Shown: in pieces, positions 26,918 to 34,204 of the stretch
Layout: each line of letters starts with the position of its first letter
Numbering within the stretch: the stretch's first letter is position 1
NCBI GenBank assembly: GCA_017433615.1
Contig: JAFRGW010000035.1
Span: forward strand, 1 to 46,601
Origin: Eubacterium sp.
GTDB taxonomy: Bacteria > Bacillota > Clostridia > Lachnospirales > Lachnospiraceae
Reading direction: 5' to 3'
DNA: 46,601 bases
Position numbers and translations under genes: made by a program
Notes under the pieces: model-generated
Told to the model about the DNA's origin: nothing
The model's input: the letters and a program-made list of their open reading frames with translations, nothing else
Database searches by the model: none

Positions 26918-26928
26918 AATAATTACTA
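26918..26928. promoter_or_regulatory. Candidate PerR half-operator upstream of rubrerythrin
   Basis: AATAATTACTA here is identical to 11 bases of the palindrome upstream of perR. It is 49 bp before the rubrerythrin start. It fits the AT-rich PerR consensus only partly. Confidence 0.4.
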
Positions 26929-27013
26929 CCTTCCGGATCTGAAATGCCTTGTGAAGCCATGGATCTTCTTCACACATCAATTCATGGATTCTGATCCACA
27001 GCCTGCAGAATGC

Positions 27014-27430
27014 TTAACGCACGTCTTCAGTCACCTTCGCCCGGGCTTCCTCTTCCAGACAATCGGCACACACTCCGTAAAACATAACACTGCAGTCATC
27101 AATTCTTCCGTCGAACTGCGCGTCCGCCTGTTCTTTGAGTCTGCTGATCGGCTGTCCGTCCATGTCCTTCACACAGCCGCATTTTCTGCACGTAAAGTGG
27201 TTGTGCGGCTCTGTTCTCCAGTCATAGCGGTCAGCCCCGCCTTCTCCGGAAAACTTCCGGATCTCGCCCAGATCGGAGAGAAGTGCCAGATTCCGGTATA
27301 CAGTCCCGAGACTGATATTCGGAAATGTCTTCCGGATATCTGCGTAAACCATATCCGCTGTCGGATGATCCGTCCGGTGCATCAGATTCGCAATGATCGA
27401 TTCGCGCTGTCTGCTGTACTTCAGAGCCAT
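27014..27430 (-). CDS. perR: Fur-family peroxide regulator (PerR type)
   Basis: 138 residues. A winged helix (ISLGTVYRNLALLSDLGEI is the recognition region) precedes the dimerisation domain. Metal ligands expected for PerR are visible: His22 in HPTAD, Asp70, His76 and His78 in DRYDWRTEPHNHF, and Asp89. The structural zinc site is CRKC (81-84) and CADC near the end. The His/Asp set and the linkage to rubrerythrin favour PerR over Fur, though Zur cannot be fully excluded. CAAGGAGAG lies before the ATG at 27430. The promoter and a palindromic operator just upstream suggest autoregulation. The next gene is rubrerythrin, 144 bp on, with its own candidate site. Confidence 0.85.
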   Translation of the reverse strand: MALKYSRQRESIIANLMHRTDHPTADMVYADIRKTFPNISLGTVYRNLALLSDLGEIRKFSGEGGADRYDWRTEPHNHFTCRKCGCVKDMDGQPISRLKEQADAQFDGRIDDCSVMFYGVCADCLEEEARAKVTEDVR

Positions 27431-27446
27431 CCGTCTCTCCTTGATC

Positions 27447-27462
27447 AATAATAGTAATTATT
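27447..27462. promoter_or_regulatory. Candidate PerR operator
   Basis: The palindrome AATAAT-AGTA-ATTATT lies between the perR -10 box and its ribosome binding site, where bound repressor would block transcription. It shares 11 bases with the site upstream of rubrerythrin. Confidence 0.5.
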
Positions 27463-27476
27463 TTTGTTATTGTCAG

Positions 27477-27504
27477 ATTATCCCATGAACCCCATAATAG
27501 TCAA
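27477..27504 (-). promoter_or_regulatory. perR promoter
   Basis: On the minus strand, TTGACT at 27504-27499 and GATAAT at 27482-27477 have a 16-bp spacer. Confidence 0.6.
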
Positions 27505-27634
27505 CACTAATTATCAATTTGTCAGAAATCTTTCAAACGAAGAAACGTCGGTCTTTATTAACTCGTGTTCAGTCGTCGTCCCCTTCCGTCTGCAAAGCAG
27601 TCTTCAGACTCCTTTGGACAAATTCACACGCGTA

Positions 27635-27666
27635 TCATAAAAGGCCCCCGCTTCTTAACGGGGGCC
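27635..27666 (-). terminator. Terminator of the DUF1002 gene
   Basis: GGCCCCCG with CGGGGGCC, 8-nt loop, followed on the minus strand by TTTTAT, directly after the stop codon. The stretch 27505-27634 upstream of perR holds no other feature I can see. Confidence 0.92.
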
Positions 27667-27679
27667 CTGCAAGCATTTA

Positions 27680-28600
27680 TTATCCTACATACCGGTTCCA
27701 CAGATCCTGGAACCATTTTACCAGCTTCTGGAACCAGTTCAGTGCCTGTTCCTTGCTGATGCCAAGGTCTACACCTTTTTCCTTGAGTTTGTCATAGACC
27801 GAGCCGGCCTGCTCACGCAGACTGCCGGAGTCCAGATCCAGCTTACCGATTTTCTCCATCAGCCCGGTGATGTCTTCGGTATTGATATTTGACGGATCGA
27901 TATCCAGCTGCTGGGCAGCTTCATCGATTACATCCTCGATCTCCTCCTTGCTGATGTCTTCTGATGCAACTGCTTCTTTAACCGATGCAATCAGTTCTGC
28001 TGCCTTGTCCTGGTCACCGATTTCATCACCGACTTCACCGGTCAGAATCAGTTCTTCTGCCGCTGCGTCAATGCTCTCTGCTTTCAGGGATTCACCGGTA
28101 ATCTCACTGTAAGCTTTTGTGACGCCGACCAGCGCTGCGCTTCCGGTTGCACCACCGGGTGAAGCGATCACGACATCTGCATCCTTGATTCCCGCCGTTG
28201 CCAGTGCGTTCTGATACATCGAGACAGTGCACCAGTTGATATTCTCTGTGCGGACCTGAATGCCGTAACCTTCCTCGCGGGTGGTGATCATCGAACTGGA
28301 AATTGATACATTACCGATGACACTCTGCGGCAGGTAGCTGTCAAACATCTCGTGCTCTTCCTGATTCTTGACAGTGATCACTGTGCAGTTCTCCAGATCT
28401 GCTTCGGTAAGTCCAAAGAGCCGCAGCACTTCCGCGCGTCCTTCCGGGCTCAGATCCTCGCCGAGCGAAACAAATGTCTGCCCTGCTTCAACCGCTGCTG
28501 ATGCTGTGTGCGGCACTGCAAAGATGGCTGTCATCATCAGAACAGCGAGCAGAAGTGCTGTCCATTTGCGGTGCTTCCGAATTGGCTTGTTACATTTCAT
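27680..28600 (-). CDS. Secreted DUF1002 protein (YpuA-like)
   Basis: 306 residues. The signal peptide (KWTALLLAVLMMTAIFAVP, cleavage near ASA) is followed by the DUF1002 core: FVSLGEDLSPEGRAEVLRLFG, VITVKNQEEHEMFDSYLP, SMITTREEGYGIQVRTENIN and VVIASPGGATGSAALVGVTKAY. The family includes B. subtilis YpuA and has no proven function. The C-terminal third is helical and amphipathic, ending in a Trp-rich segment (WFQKLVKWFQDLWNRY) that could contact membrane. GGGGAGGAAAAG precedes the ATG. It is monocistronic: terminators lie on both sides. Confidence 0.88.
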   Translation of the reverse strand: MKCNKPIRKHRKWTALLLAVLMMTAIFAVPHTASAAVEAGQTFVSLGEDLSPEGRAEVLRLFGLTEADLENCTVITVKNQEEHEMFDSYLPQSVIGNVSISSSMITTREEGYGIQVRTENINWCTVSMYQNALATAGIKDADVVIASPGGATGSAALVGVTKAYSEITGESLKAESIDAAAEELILTGEVGDEIGDQDKAAELIASVKEAVASEDISKEEIEDVIDEAAQQLDIDPSNINTEDITGLMEKIGKLDLDSGSLREQAGSVYDKLKEKGVDLGISKEQALNWFQKLVKWFQDLWNRYVG

Positions 28601-28821
28601 TTCTTTTCCTCCCCTGTTGGAAAATATCGTTCGTACCCTTCCTGCATGCGTTCAAGTCCCGTCACTGAGACTTGTTTACTGCCGCTGCCTGTAAAGGCGG
28701 GGCATCTTCCGCTGAGATATTCATTCATCTCACGCGAACCTTACTATACACGCATTCTGTGTACAATCTGTGTTTCACGAGAAAACTGTGTTTCACACAA
28801 ACCGTTTTCACATAGAAAAGA
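28601..28821. other. Intergenic region upstream of the DUF1002 gene
   Basis: Contains the leader and promoter region of the DUF1002 gene. An 11-bp direct repeat, CTGTGTTTCAC, occurs at 28768-28778 and 28786-28796 and may be an operator. No ORF with a ribosome binding site was seen. With the rsmA terminator beyond it, it makes up the 339-bp gap to 28939. Confidence 0.4.
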
Positions 28822-28860
28822 CACTTTTACACGCGCAGATGTCTGCAGATCGTAAAAGTG
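28822..28860 (-). terminator. Terminator after rsmA
   Basis: CACTTTTAC and GTAAAAGTG form the stem, with an inner CAGAT/CTGCA-rich loop. TCTTTTC follows on the minus strand. It lies 80 bp after the rsmA stop codon. Confidence 0.75.
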
Positions 28861-28939
28861 CCTGTATTACCGGCATGTCTGCCTCACAATGAGCTCCAGA
28901 TGCTGCCTCAAATGCGTCGGTTATTGTTCAAATGTGCCC

Positions 28940-29923
28940 TCAAAGTATATCCGACAGTTTTGCAAATTCCTGCAGTCCGAGTGCCTCTCCCCGGATTGTC
29001 AGTGGAAACCCGCAGGCCGTAAGTGCCTGTTCCGCTTCTTCGCGCGAGTAGGATGTTCCGTCCTCTTTTCGCAGATCCGCAGCATTGCGCAGAGCATTTA
29101 CCAGTGTTTTTCGGCGCTGCGCGAATGCTGCCTTGATAATCGCAAACATTTTCCCGGAATCCTGCACCTGAATGCGTTCCGCCGGTGCACGCCGGGCAAG
29201 ATGAATGACTGCACTTTCTACATTCGGCCGCGGCACGAAACAATTCGGCGGAACGATGGCCGAAAGCTTTGGTTCCGCATAATACTGCACGGCAAGTGAA
29301 AGCGCCCCGTAGGCCGCCGTCCCCGGTGCCGCCTGCATCCGGTCGGCAACTTCCTTCTGGATCATAACCGTAATCGAATCGATCGGCAGTTCTTCCTCCA
29401 GCAGCTTCATCAGAATCGGTGTTGTGATGTAATACGGAAGATTTGCGACGACCTTGACGGATACGGAAGATGCTCCGGCATCTGAAACAGCCGGTTCAGC
29501 CGCTCCCGCCTCTGCCGGTTCACCCGTGATTCCACCAGCACCCGCCTGCAGCGCTGCAGCCAGTTCGGCTGTCTTCGCTTCAATCAGCGCTGCCAGATCC
29601 AGCTTCATGACATCGCCGCTGATTACCTCGACGTTGTCCCAGTCCGCCAGTGTCTCCTCCAGAACCGGCAGGAGGTGACGGTCAATCTCGACTGTTGCAA
29701 CGCTGCCCGCCGCCTGACACAAATATTGCGTCAGCGTACCGATTCCGGGACCGATCTCTATTACGAAATCGGTCCCGGTGATGTCTGCTGCCGCAACTAT
29801 TTTCTCAGGTACGTGCGCATCAATCAGAAAATTCTGTCCGAATTTTTTCTGCATGCGTATGCCGTACCGCTGCAGGATTTCTTTTGTTTTCTGCGGCTTC
29901 AGAAGCCATGGTTCATTTCTCAA
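28940..29923 (-). CDS. rsmA: 16S rRNA dimethyladenosine transferase (KsgA/RsmA)
   Basis: 327 residues, against about 270-295 in the family. It methylates A1518 and A1519 (E. coli numbering) of 16S rRNA with S-adenosylmethionine. KKFGQNFLID, the SAM loop IEIGPGIGTLTQYL, VEIDRHLLPVLEETL, and the catalytic NLPYYITTPILMKLL are all intact. The extra length is an Ala/Gly/Glu-rich insert of about 35 residues (around 118-152) just before the NLPY motif, probably a surface loop. The start is a TTG whose last bases overlap the TGA of the giant TPR/AAA gene, and GAAGG lies just upstream, so translation is coupled to that gene. It ends with a terminator at 28822-28860. Confidence 0.95.
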   Translation of the reverse strand: MRNEPWLLKPQKTKEILQRYGIRMQKKFGQNFLIDAHVPEKIVAAADITGTDFVIEIGPGIGTLTQYLCQAAGSVATVEIDRHLLPVLEETLADWDNVEVISGDVMKLDLAALIEAKTAELAAALQAGAGGITGEPAEAGAAEPAVSDAGASSVSVKVVANLPYYITTPILMKLLEEELPIDSITVMIQKEVADRMQAAPGTAAYGALSLAVQYYAEPKLSAIVPPNCFVPRPNVESAVIHLARRAPAERIQVQDSGKMFAIIKAAFAQRRKTLVNALRNAADLRKEDGTSYSREEAEQALTACGFPLTIRGEALGLQEFAKLSDIL

Positions 29924-32900
29924 TTGCCTTCAAAATCCTTTTCATGAATGATCAGCAGATCCTCTTTCCCTCTGCGGCGTCCGCGGCGTCCGCGCTTCGG
30001 ACCTTTTCTGGCACTGGTAATTGCCTCGTCCACCATCGTTTTCACCTTAGAAATTGTCATCGGTGATTCATAGGACTGGTCATTACCGATAATCGTGTAC
30101 AGTGCAAGTACAGCCATATCATCCAGTCTGCAGCCATTCTCTTCTGCATAAGTACGTGCAAATGAGATCAGCTCATCGTTGGTGAAGATCGGAATGGAAA
30201 TAACTTTCTCGATGCGCTTCGAGAATTCCGGATTCTTCCGCAGGAATCCGCGCATTGCCGATTTCTCATCTTCCAGAATCAGGATCATGCGGTCTGTGCG
30301 GAAATCCATTGCGGTTCCCAGTTTCTGGACGGTTTCTTCGTCCATCTCACTGCATTCTTCAATGATCAGGAATCCGCCTGCCATCTTCCTGACAATTTCT
30401 GCAGGATCCTTCTTATTCAGGACATATCCGGTCACACGGGCGATCTTTGCCGCTTCCATGCCAAGATCCAGACACATTGCAGAAATCATATTCTGCGCCA
30501 GCTTGGATTTACCGCTGCCCTGTGCACCCATGATCGCCAGATTGCCGTGTGTGGATGTTTTCTCATCCGCATGCTGGTATACCGCGCTCATAGCGCTCAG
30601 AATCTGGTGATCCATGCCCGGAATTCTTGCAAAATAGGTAAAGATTCTGCGCTGTTCATCATTCATGCGCAGCTGTTCTTCATTATGAAGGATCCGGATT
30701 CTGCGTTCTTCGGGTGTCTCGCTGGAAATAATTTCATCCAGTGAAACCGGTACTGTATTCTCACCGACCTTGCTCAGATCAAGGGTTCTGGAATGAGAAA
30801 GTTTCTCCTTCTCTGTCGGCTCCGGATCCGGCACTTCCAGTTCCTCGTTGTAGAGCGGCTTTTTCTTCGGCTGTCCGGATGTTTCAGCTTCTGCCGCAGT
30901 TTCCTGCTGCTCTTCTTCCGTTTCGGACAGTTCATCTTCCTCCGGAATCTCTTCCATAAACTCTTCCGCAAACTCCTCAACAACTTCCTCTTCTTCTGGT
31001 GAGGCTTCGGAAATCTGTGTCTCCGGATTCTGCTGTTCAAATGCAGCAATTGCTTCTGCGAGTGCAGCTTCTTCTGCCGGCGTCACCTCTTCCGGCACCC
31101 GCACAGAATCCTCTGCATCAGGCTCTGCTGCAAGTGCATCCTTAATTGCCTGCAGATCTTCACTGTCCAGGGTGAATTCCTCAACATCCTCGAATTCATC
31201 TGCAGACTGATCTTCAGCTGCTTCCCGGGCTTTCTGTTCTGCTTCTTCAGCAGCCTGACGCTCGGCTTCCTCTGCCGCCTGGCGCTCAGCTTCCTCTGCG
31301 GCCTGGCGCTCCGCTTCCTCTGCGGCCTGACGCTCTGCTTCCTCGCGGGCCTGGCGCTCCGCTTCCTCTGCTGCCTGACGCTCTGCCTCCTCGCGGGCCT
31401 GGCGCTCCGCTTCTTCTGCGGCCTGGCGCTCGGCTTCCTCGCGGGCCTTGCGCTCAGCTTCTTCTGCCGCCTGGCGCTCTGCCTCCTCGCGGGCCTGGCG
31501 CTCCGCTTCTTCTGCGGCCTGACGCTCCGCCTCCTCGCGGGCTTTGCGCTCTTCCTCTTCGCGGGCCAGACGTTCCGCTTCTTCACGAGCCTGACGTTCC
31601 GCCTCCTCGCGGGCTTTGCGCTCTTCCTCCTCGCGGGCCAGACGCTCCGCTTCCTCGCGGGCTTTGCGCTCTTCCTCTTCGCGAATCCGGCGCTCTTCTT
31701 CCTCTTTCGCACGCCGCTCTGCCTCAATCCGTGCAAGGCGTTCTTCTTCCTCACGACGGCGGCGTTCCTCTTTCTCGCGAAGTACACGCGCTTCCGCTTC
31801 TCTCGCGAGACGTTCCGCTTCTTCCTTTGCCTGACGCTCTGCTTCTTCTTTCGCCAGACGTTCTTCCTCCTGACGGCGTTTTTCTTCTTCAGCAAGGCGC
31901 TGTCTGCGCTCTGCTTCTCTTGTTTCGACTGCACGCCGGATACTCTCTGCAAATGCGCTCCGCTGTTTTACCGGCTCTGCGCCTGCATCCTGTGCCGCTG
32001 TCTCCAGGTCCGTCTTTACAAATTCGTCTGTATCTCTCATCCTATCACCGTCTGTTTCCGCCTGATCAGGCTCTGCGGGTGTCATATTATCCACAACTGC
32101 AGTCGTTTCTGCTGTCTCTTCTGCTTTTGTCTCCTGCACATCTGCTTCCGCTTTCTCCGGAGCAGGTGTCACTTCTGCTGTCATTTCTGAAGATACCGCT
32201 GTTTCAGCCGTCTCTTCCGGTTCATCCTGCGGTTCTTCCGCCAGGCTGTTCTCAGATTCTGCAGCTTTTGGGCCTCTTCCGAATAACCTTCGGAAAATAC
32301 CGCCTACAACAGATTCTGCTTCGACATAACGGCTGCCAGAACTGCTTTTCGCTGAAGATTCCACTTCACCGGCTGCGGCCGGTTCGTCCTGCTGTTCCGA
32401 ATCAGTCTCTTCTGCAGTATCTTCCTGCATTTCTGCCGCATCGGCATCTCCGGCACTGTCAGCCTCTTCCGAAATCTCTTCTGAGCCGGCATCATCTGAT
32501 ATCTTAGCTGCGCTGATATCATCCGGTTCATCCGATGCCACTGCCGCGCCGGCGCTATCCGGTTCTTCCGGCATTTCTTCCACAACGGCATCTCCGGCAC
32601 TGTCAGCCTCTTCCGGCATCTCTGCCGCATCGGCACTGTCGGCATCTTCCGGCATCTCTGCCGCATCGGCACTGTCGGCATCTTCCGGCATCTCTGCCGC
32701 ACCGGTATCATCAGGCATTTCTGCAGAATCTGACGTTTCCGGAACCGCATCGTCTGAAGTATATGATTCTGCCGCACCGGCCGTGCCGTCATCTGCCAGA
32801 TTCAGCGAAGCTTCAAATGCCTGCACTGCAGCTTCCGCGTTTTCTTCCTGCTTTTTTGTCAGTTCCTGTACAGCCGCTTCGTCTGCATGCTCCTGTACAG

Positions 32901-34128
32901 AATCTTCCTGTTCCGGAAGGCCGAATATATTTTTGCTGTCATATGGGATATCCCGGCTGAACTCGAGCTCTTCCTCTGTTTCCAGTTCCGGAATTGCACT
33001 GAGCATATCTTCGTCTGTCGTCTTCTCATAATCGCCGGTCGAGATTTCCTGTGAAAAAGTTCCGGCTGTCTCCTGCAGAAGCGAGTCCAGATCAAACTGC
33101 GCGACCTTCTCGGCAGCAATGTCCTCCTCGGTTTTTCTGGGCGGCAGACCAATGTCTGTCCATACCTTCTCTTCCTCCGGTTCCGGTTCCTTCACTTCCT
33201 TTTCCGGCTTTGGATCCGGCAGCGAGACAATTGTCTCTGCCGAATAGTCCGGCTCTGTCAGTGTTGTGTCTGTCTGTTCCGGTTCCAGATCAGAGATATG
33301 AAGATCCTCGAGGGACAGCGTGTTGTCAGTCTTGCTGACATGATGCTTTTCCTCACGCGGCGGCTCTCTGCGGATTCCCTGAAATACCTCCTGAAAACTT
33401 TCCCGGAGCTTTCCCTTCATCTCATCCTGCTCGTCATCCGGTTCCGGCGCTGCCGCTTTGGCAGGTGCCGCCGGATACGGCTCAGTGATCTGCGGTGTAA
33501 TGGTCTGCGTATCTCTTGCAAGTTCCTCGTTATAAAGCTTCCGCTGCGCAGGTGTAAGACCTTCGTATTTCATCTTCAGTTCCAGTGCACGCAGAACATA
33601 TTTTCCGGTTCCGAACCAGAGAACCATGTCATCGCACTCTTCCACGCATCGTTTCTCATCCCCGGCCTTCGCATACAGCGAAGCAAGCTCAAACGCCCAC
33701 TCCTCCGTATATTCACGCTCACGGTACTCCCGCAGCACTGCGATCTGTTCAGAGAGCGGTGCACGTCTGGCCTTCAGCAGCTTATAATGCAGCAAATACT
33801 GTGCATTGTCATTTCCGGCCACTTCCATAAAACGTGCGTAGTAATCCTCCGCGTCGTCAATCTCCCCGAGACGGATACTGACCTCCGTAAGCTGTGCCAG
33901 AACTGTGCGGCTTCCCGGCGAGCGCTCAAGCGAAATCTTCAGTATCCGCTTCGCGTCGTCAAACTGCCGGTTTGCCTCGTAAACATCCGCGACCATACTC
34001 AGCGTCTGTACACTCTTCACACGCTTCCAGTCAACCTCATTGACAATATTAAGCGCACTCTCATAGTCCCTGTCCCTTACATACGACGTAAGTTCTTCAA
34101 GCTTTGCCTGATATTCGGCCTTATCCAT
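29920..34128 (-). CDS. Giant TPR - charged helix - AAA ATPase protein
   Basis: 1402 residues. Residues 1-200 are TPR-like (ESALNIVNEVDWKRV, FDDAKRILKISLERSPGS). A long acidic, disordered stretch with 12-residue repeats of the form MPEDADSADAAE covers about 470-580. Residues about 737-977 are a Glu/Arg/Ala helix built of 8-residue units (AREEAERQ, AAEEAERQ). The C-terminus (about 1130-1380) is an AAA domain: Walker A GAQGSGKSKLA, Walker B GGFLIIEECSEM, and a lid with SKRIEKVISIPIFTNDEL, resembling the CbxX/CfqX group. It ends in a basic tail (KGPKRGRRGRRRGKED) that could bind nucleic acid. GGAGGGG precedes the ATG. The 4-bp overlap with rsmA suggests a link to ribosome biology; this is inferred. 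No membrane segment seen. Confidence 0.85.
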   Translation of the reverse strand: MDKAEYQAKLEELTSYVRDRDYESALNIVNEVDWKRVKSVQTLSMVADVYEANRQFDDAKRILKISLERSPGSRTVLAQLTEVSIRLGEIDDAEDYYARFMEVAGNDNAQYLLHYKLLKARRAPLSEQIAVLREYREREYTEEWAFELASLYAKAGDEKRCVEECDDMVLWFGTGKYVLRALELKMKYEGLTPAQRKLYNEELARDTQTITPQITEPYPAAPAKAAAPEPDDEQDEMKGKLRESFQEVFQGIRREPPREEKHHVSKTDNTLSLEDLHISDLEPEQTDTTLTEPDYSAETIVSLPDPKPEKEVKEPEPEEEKVWTDIGLPPRKTEEDIAAEKVAQFDLDSLLQETAGTFSQEISTGDYEKTTDEDMLSAIPELETEEELEFSRDIPYDSKNIFGLPEQEDSVQEHADEAAVQELTKKQEENAEAAVQAFEASLNLADDGTAGAAESYTSDDAVPETSDSAEMPDDTGAAEMPEDADSADAAEMPEDADSADAAEMPEEADSAGDAVVEEMPEEPDSAGAAVASDEPDDISAAKISDDAGSEEISEEADSAGDADAAEMQEDTAEETDSEQQDEPAAAGEVESSAKSSSGSRYVEAESVVGGIFRRLFGRGPKAAESENSLAEEPQDEPEETAETAVSSEMTAEVTPAPEKAEADVQETKAEETAETTAVVDNMTPAEPDQAETDGDRMRDTDEFVKTDLETAAQDAGAEPVKQRSAFAESIRRAVETREAERRQRLAEEEKRRQEEERLAKEEAERQAKEEAERLAREAEARVLREKEERRRREEEERLARIEAERRAKEEEERRIREEEERKAREEAERLAREEEERKAREEAERQAREEAERLAREEEERKAREEAERQAAEEAERQAREEAERQAAEEAERKAREEAERQAAEEAERQAREEAERQAAEEAERQAREEAERQAAEEAERQAAEEAERQAAEEAERQAAEEAEQKAREAAEDQSADEFEDVEEFTLDSEDLQAIKDALAAEPDAEDSVRVPEEVTPAEEAALAEAIAAFEQQNPETQISEASPEEEEVVEEFAEEFMEEIPEEDELSETEEEQQETAAEAETSGQPKKKPLYNEELEVPDPEPTEKEKLSHSRTLDLSKVGENTVPVSLDEIISSETPEERRIRILHNEEQLRMNDEQRRIFTYFARIPGMDHQILSAMSAVYQHADEKTSTHGNLAIMGAQGSGKSKLAQNMISAMCLDLGMEAAKIARVTGYVLNKKDPAEIVRKMAGGFLIIEECSEMDEETVQKLGTAMDFRTDRMILILEDEKSAMRGFLRKNPEFSKRIEKVISIPIFTNDELISFARTYAEENGCRLDDMAVLALYTIIGNDQSYESPMTISKVKTMVDEAITSARKGPKRGRRGRRRGKEDLLIIHEKDFEGN
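31240..31560. repeat. 24-bp coding minisatellite
   Basis: About a dozen imperfect 24-bp units inside the giant gene encode the octapeptide (A/R)-(A/R)EEAERQ. Alternating AAEEAERQ and AREEAERQ units suggest growth by tandem duplication of 24 or 48 bp. Confidence 0.85.
32595..32700. repeat. 36-bp coding repeat in the acidic region
   Basis: Nearly identical 36-bp units encode MPEDADSADAAE. Degenerate relatives extend to about 32400. Confidence 0.8.
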
Positions 34129-34142
34129 ACGCTTTTCCCCTC

Positions 34143-34165
34143 CTGCCGCCGGCCTGCGCCGGCAG
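34143..34165 (-). other. GC hairpin between glgP and the TPR/AAA gene
   Basis: On the minus strand, CTGCCGGC and GCCGGCGGCAG form a stem with a 4-nt loop and a 3-nt bulge. It ends next to the ribosome binding site of the TPR/AAA gene. There is no T run, so it may be a weak terminator or modulate translation. Confidence 0.4.
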
Positions 34166-34204
34166 CTGATTTTCTGCTAACCCCTTCAATAATACTGTAA
34201 TAAA

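Noticed and set aside
31240-31560. Regular 24-bp repeats resembling a CRISPR array
   Set aside because: There are no unique spacers; the units are contiguous, in frame and encode the charged helix.
31083-31952. Lys/Arg-rich frame opposite in phase to the giant gene
   Set aside because: A shifted-frame reading of the Glu/Arg minisatellite; no start site and low-complexity product.
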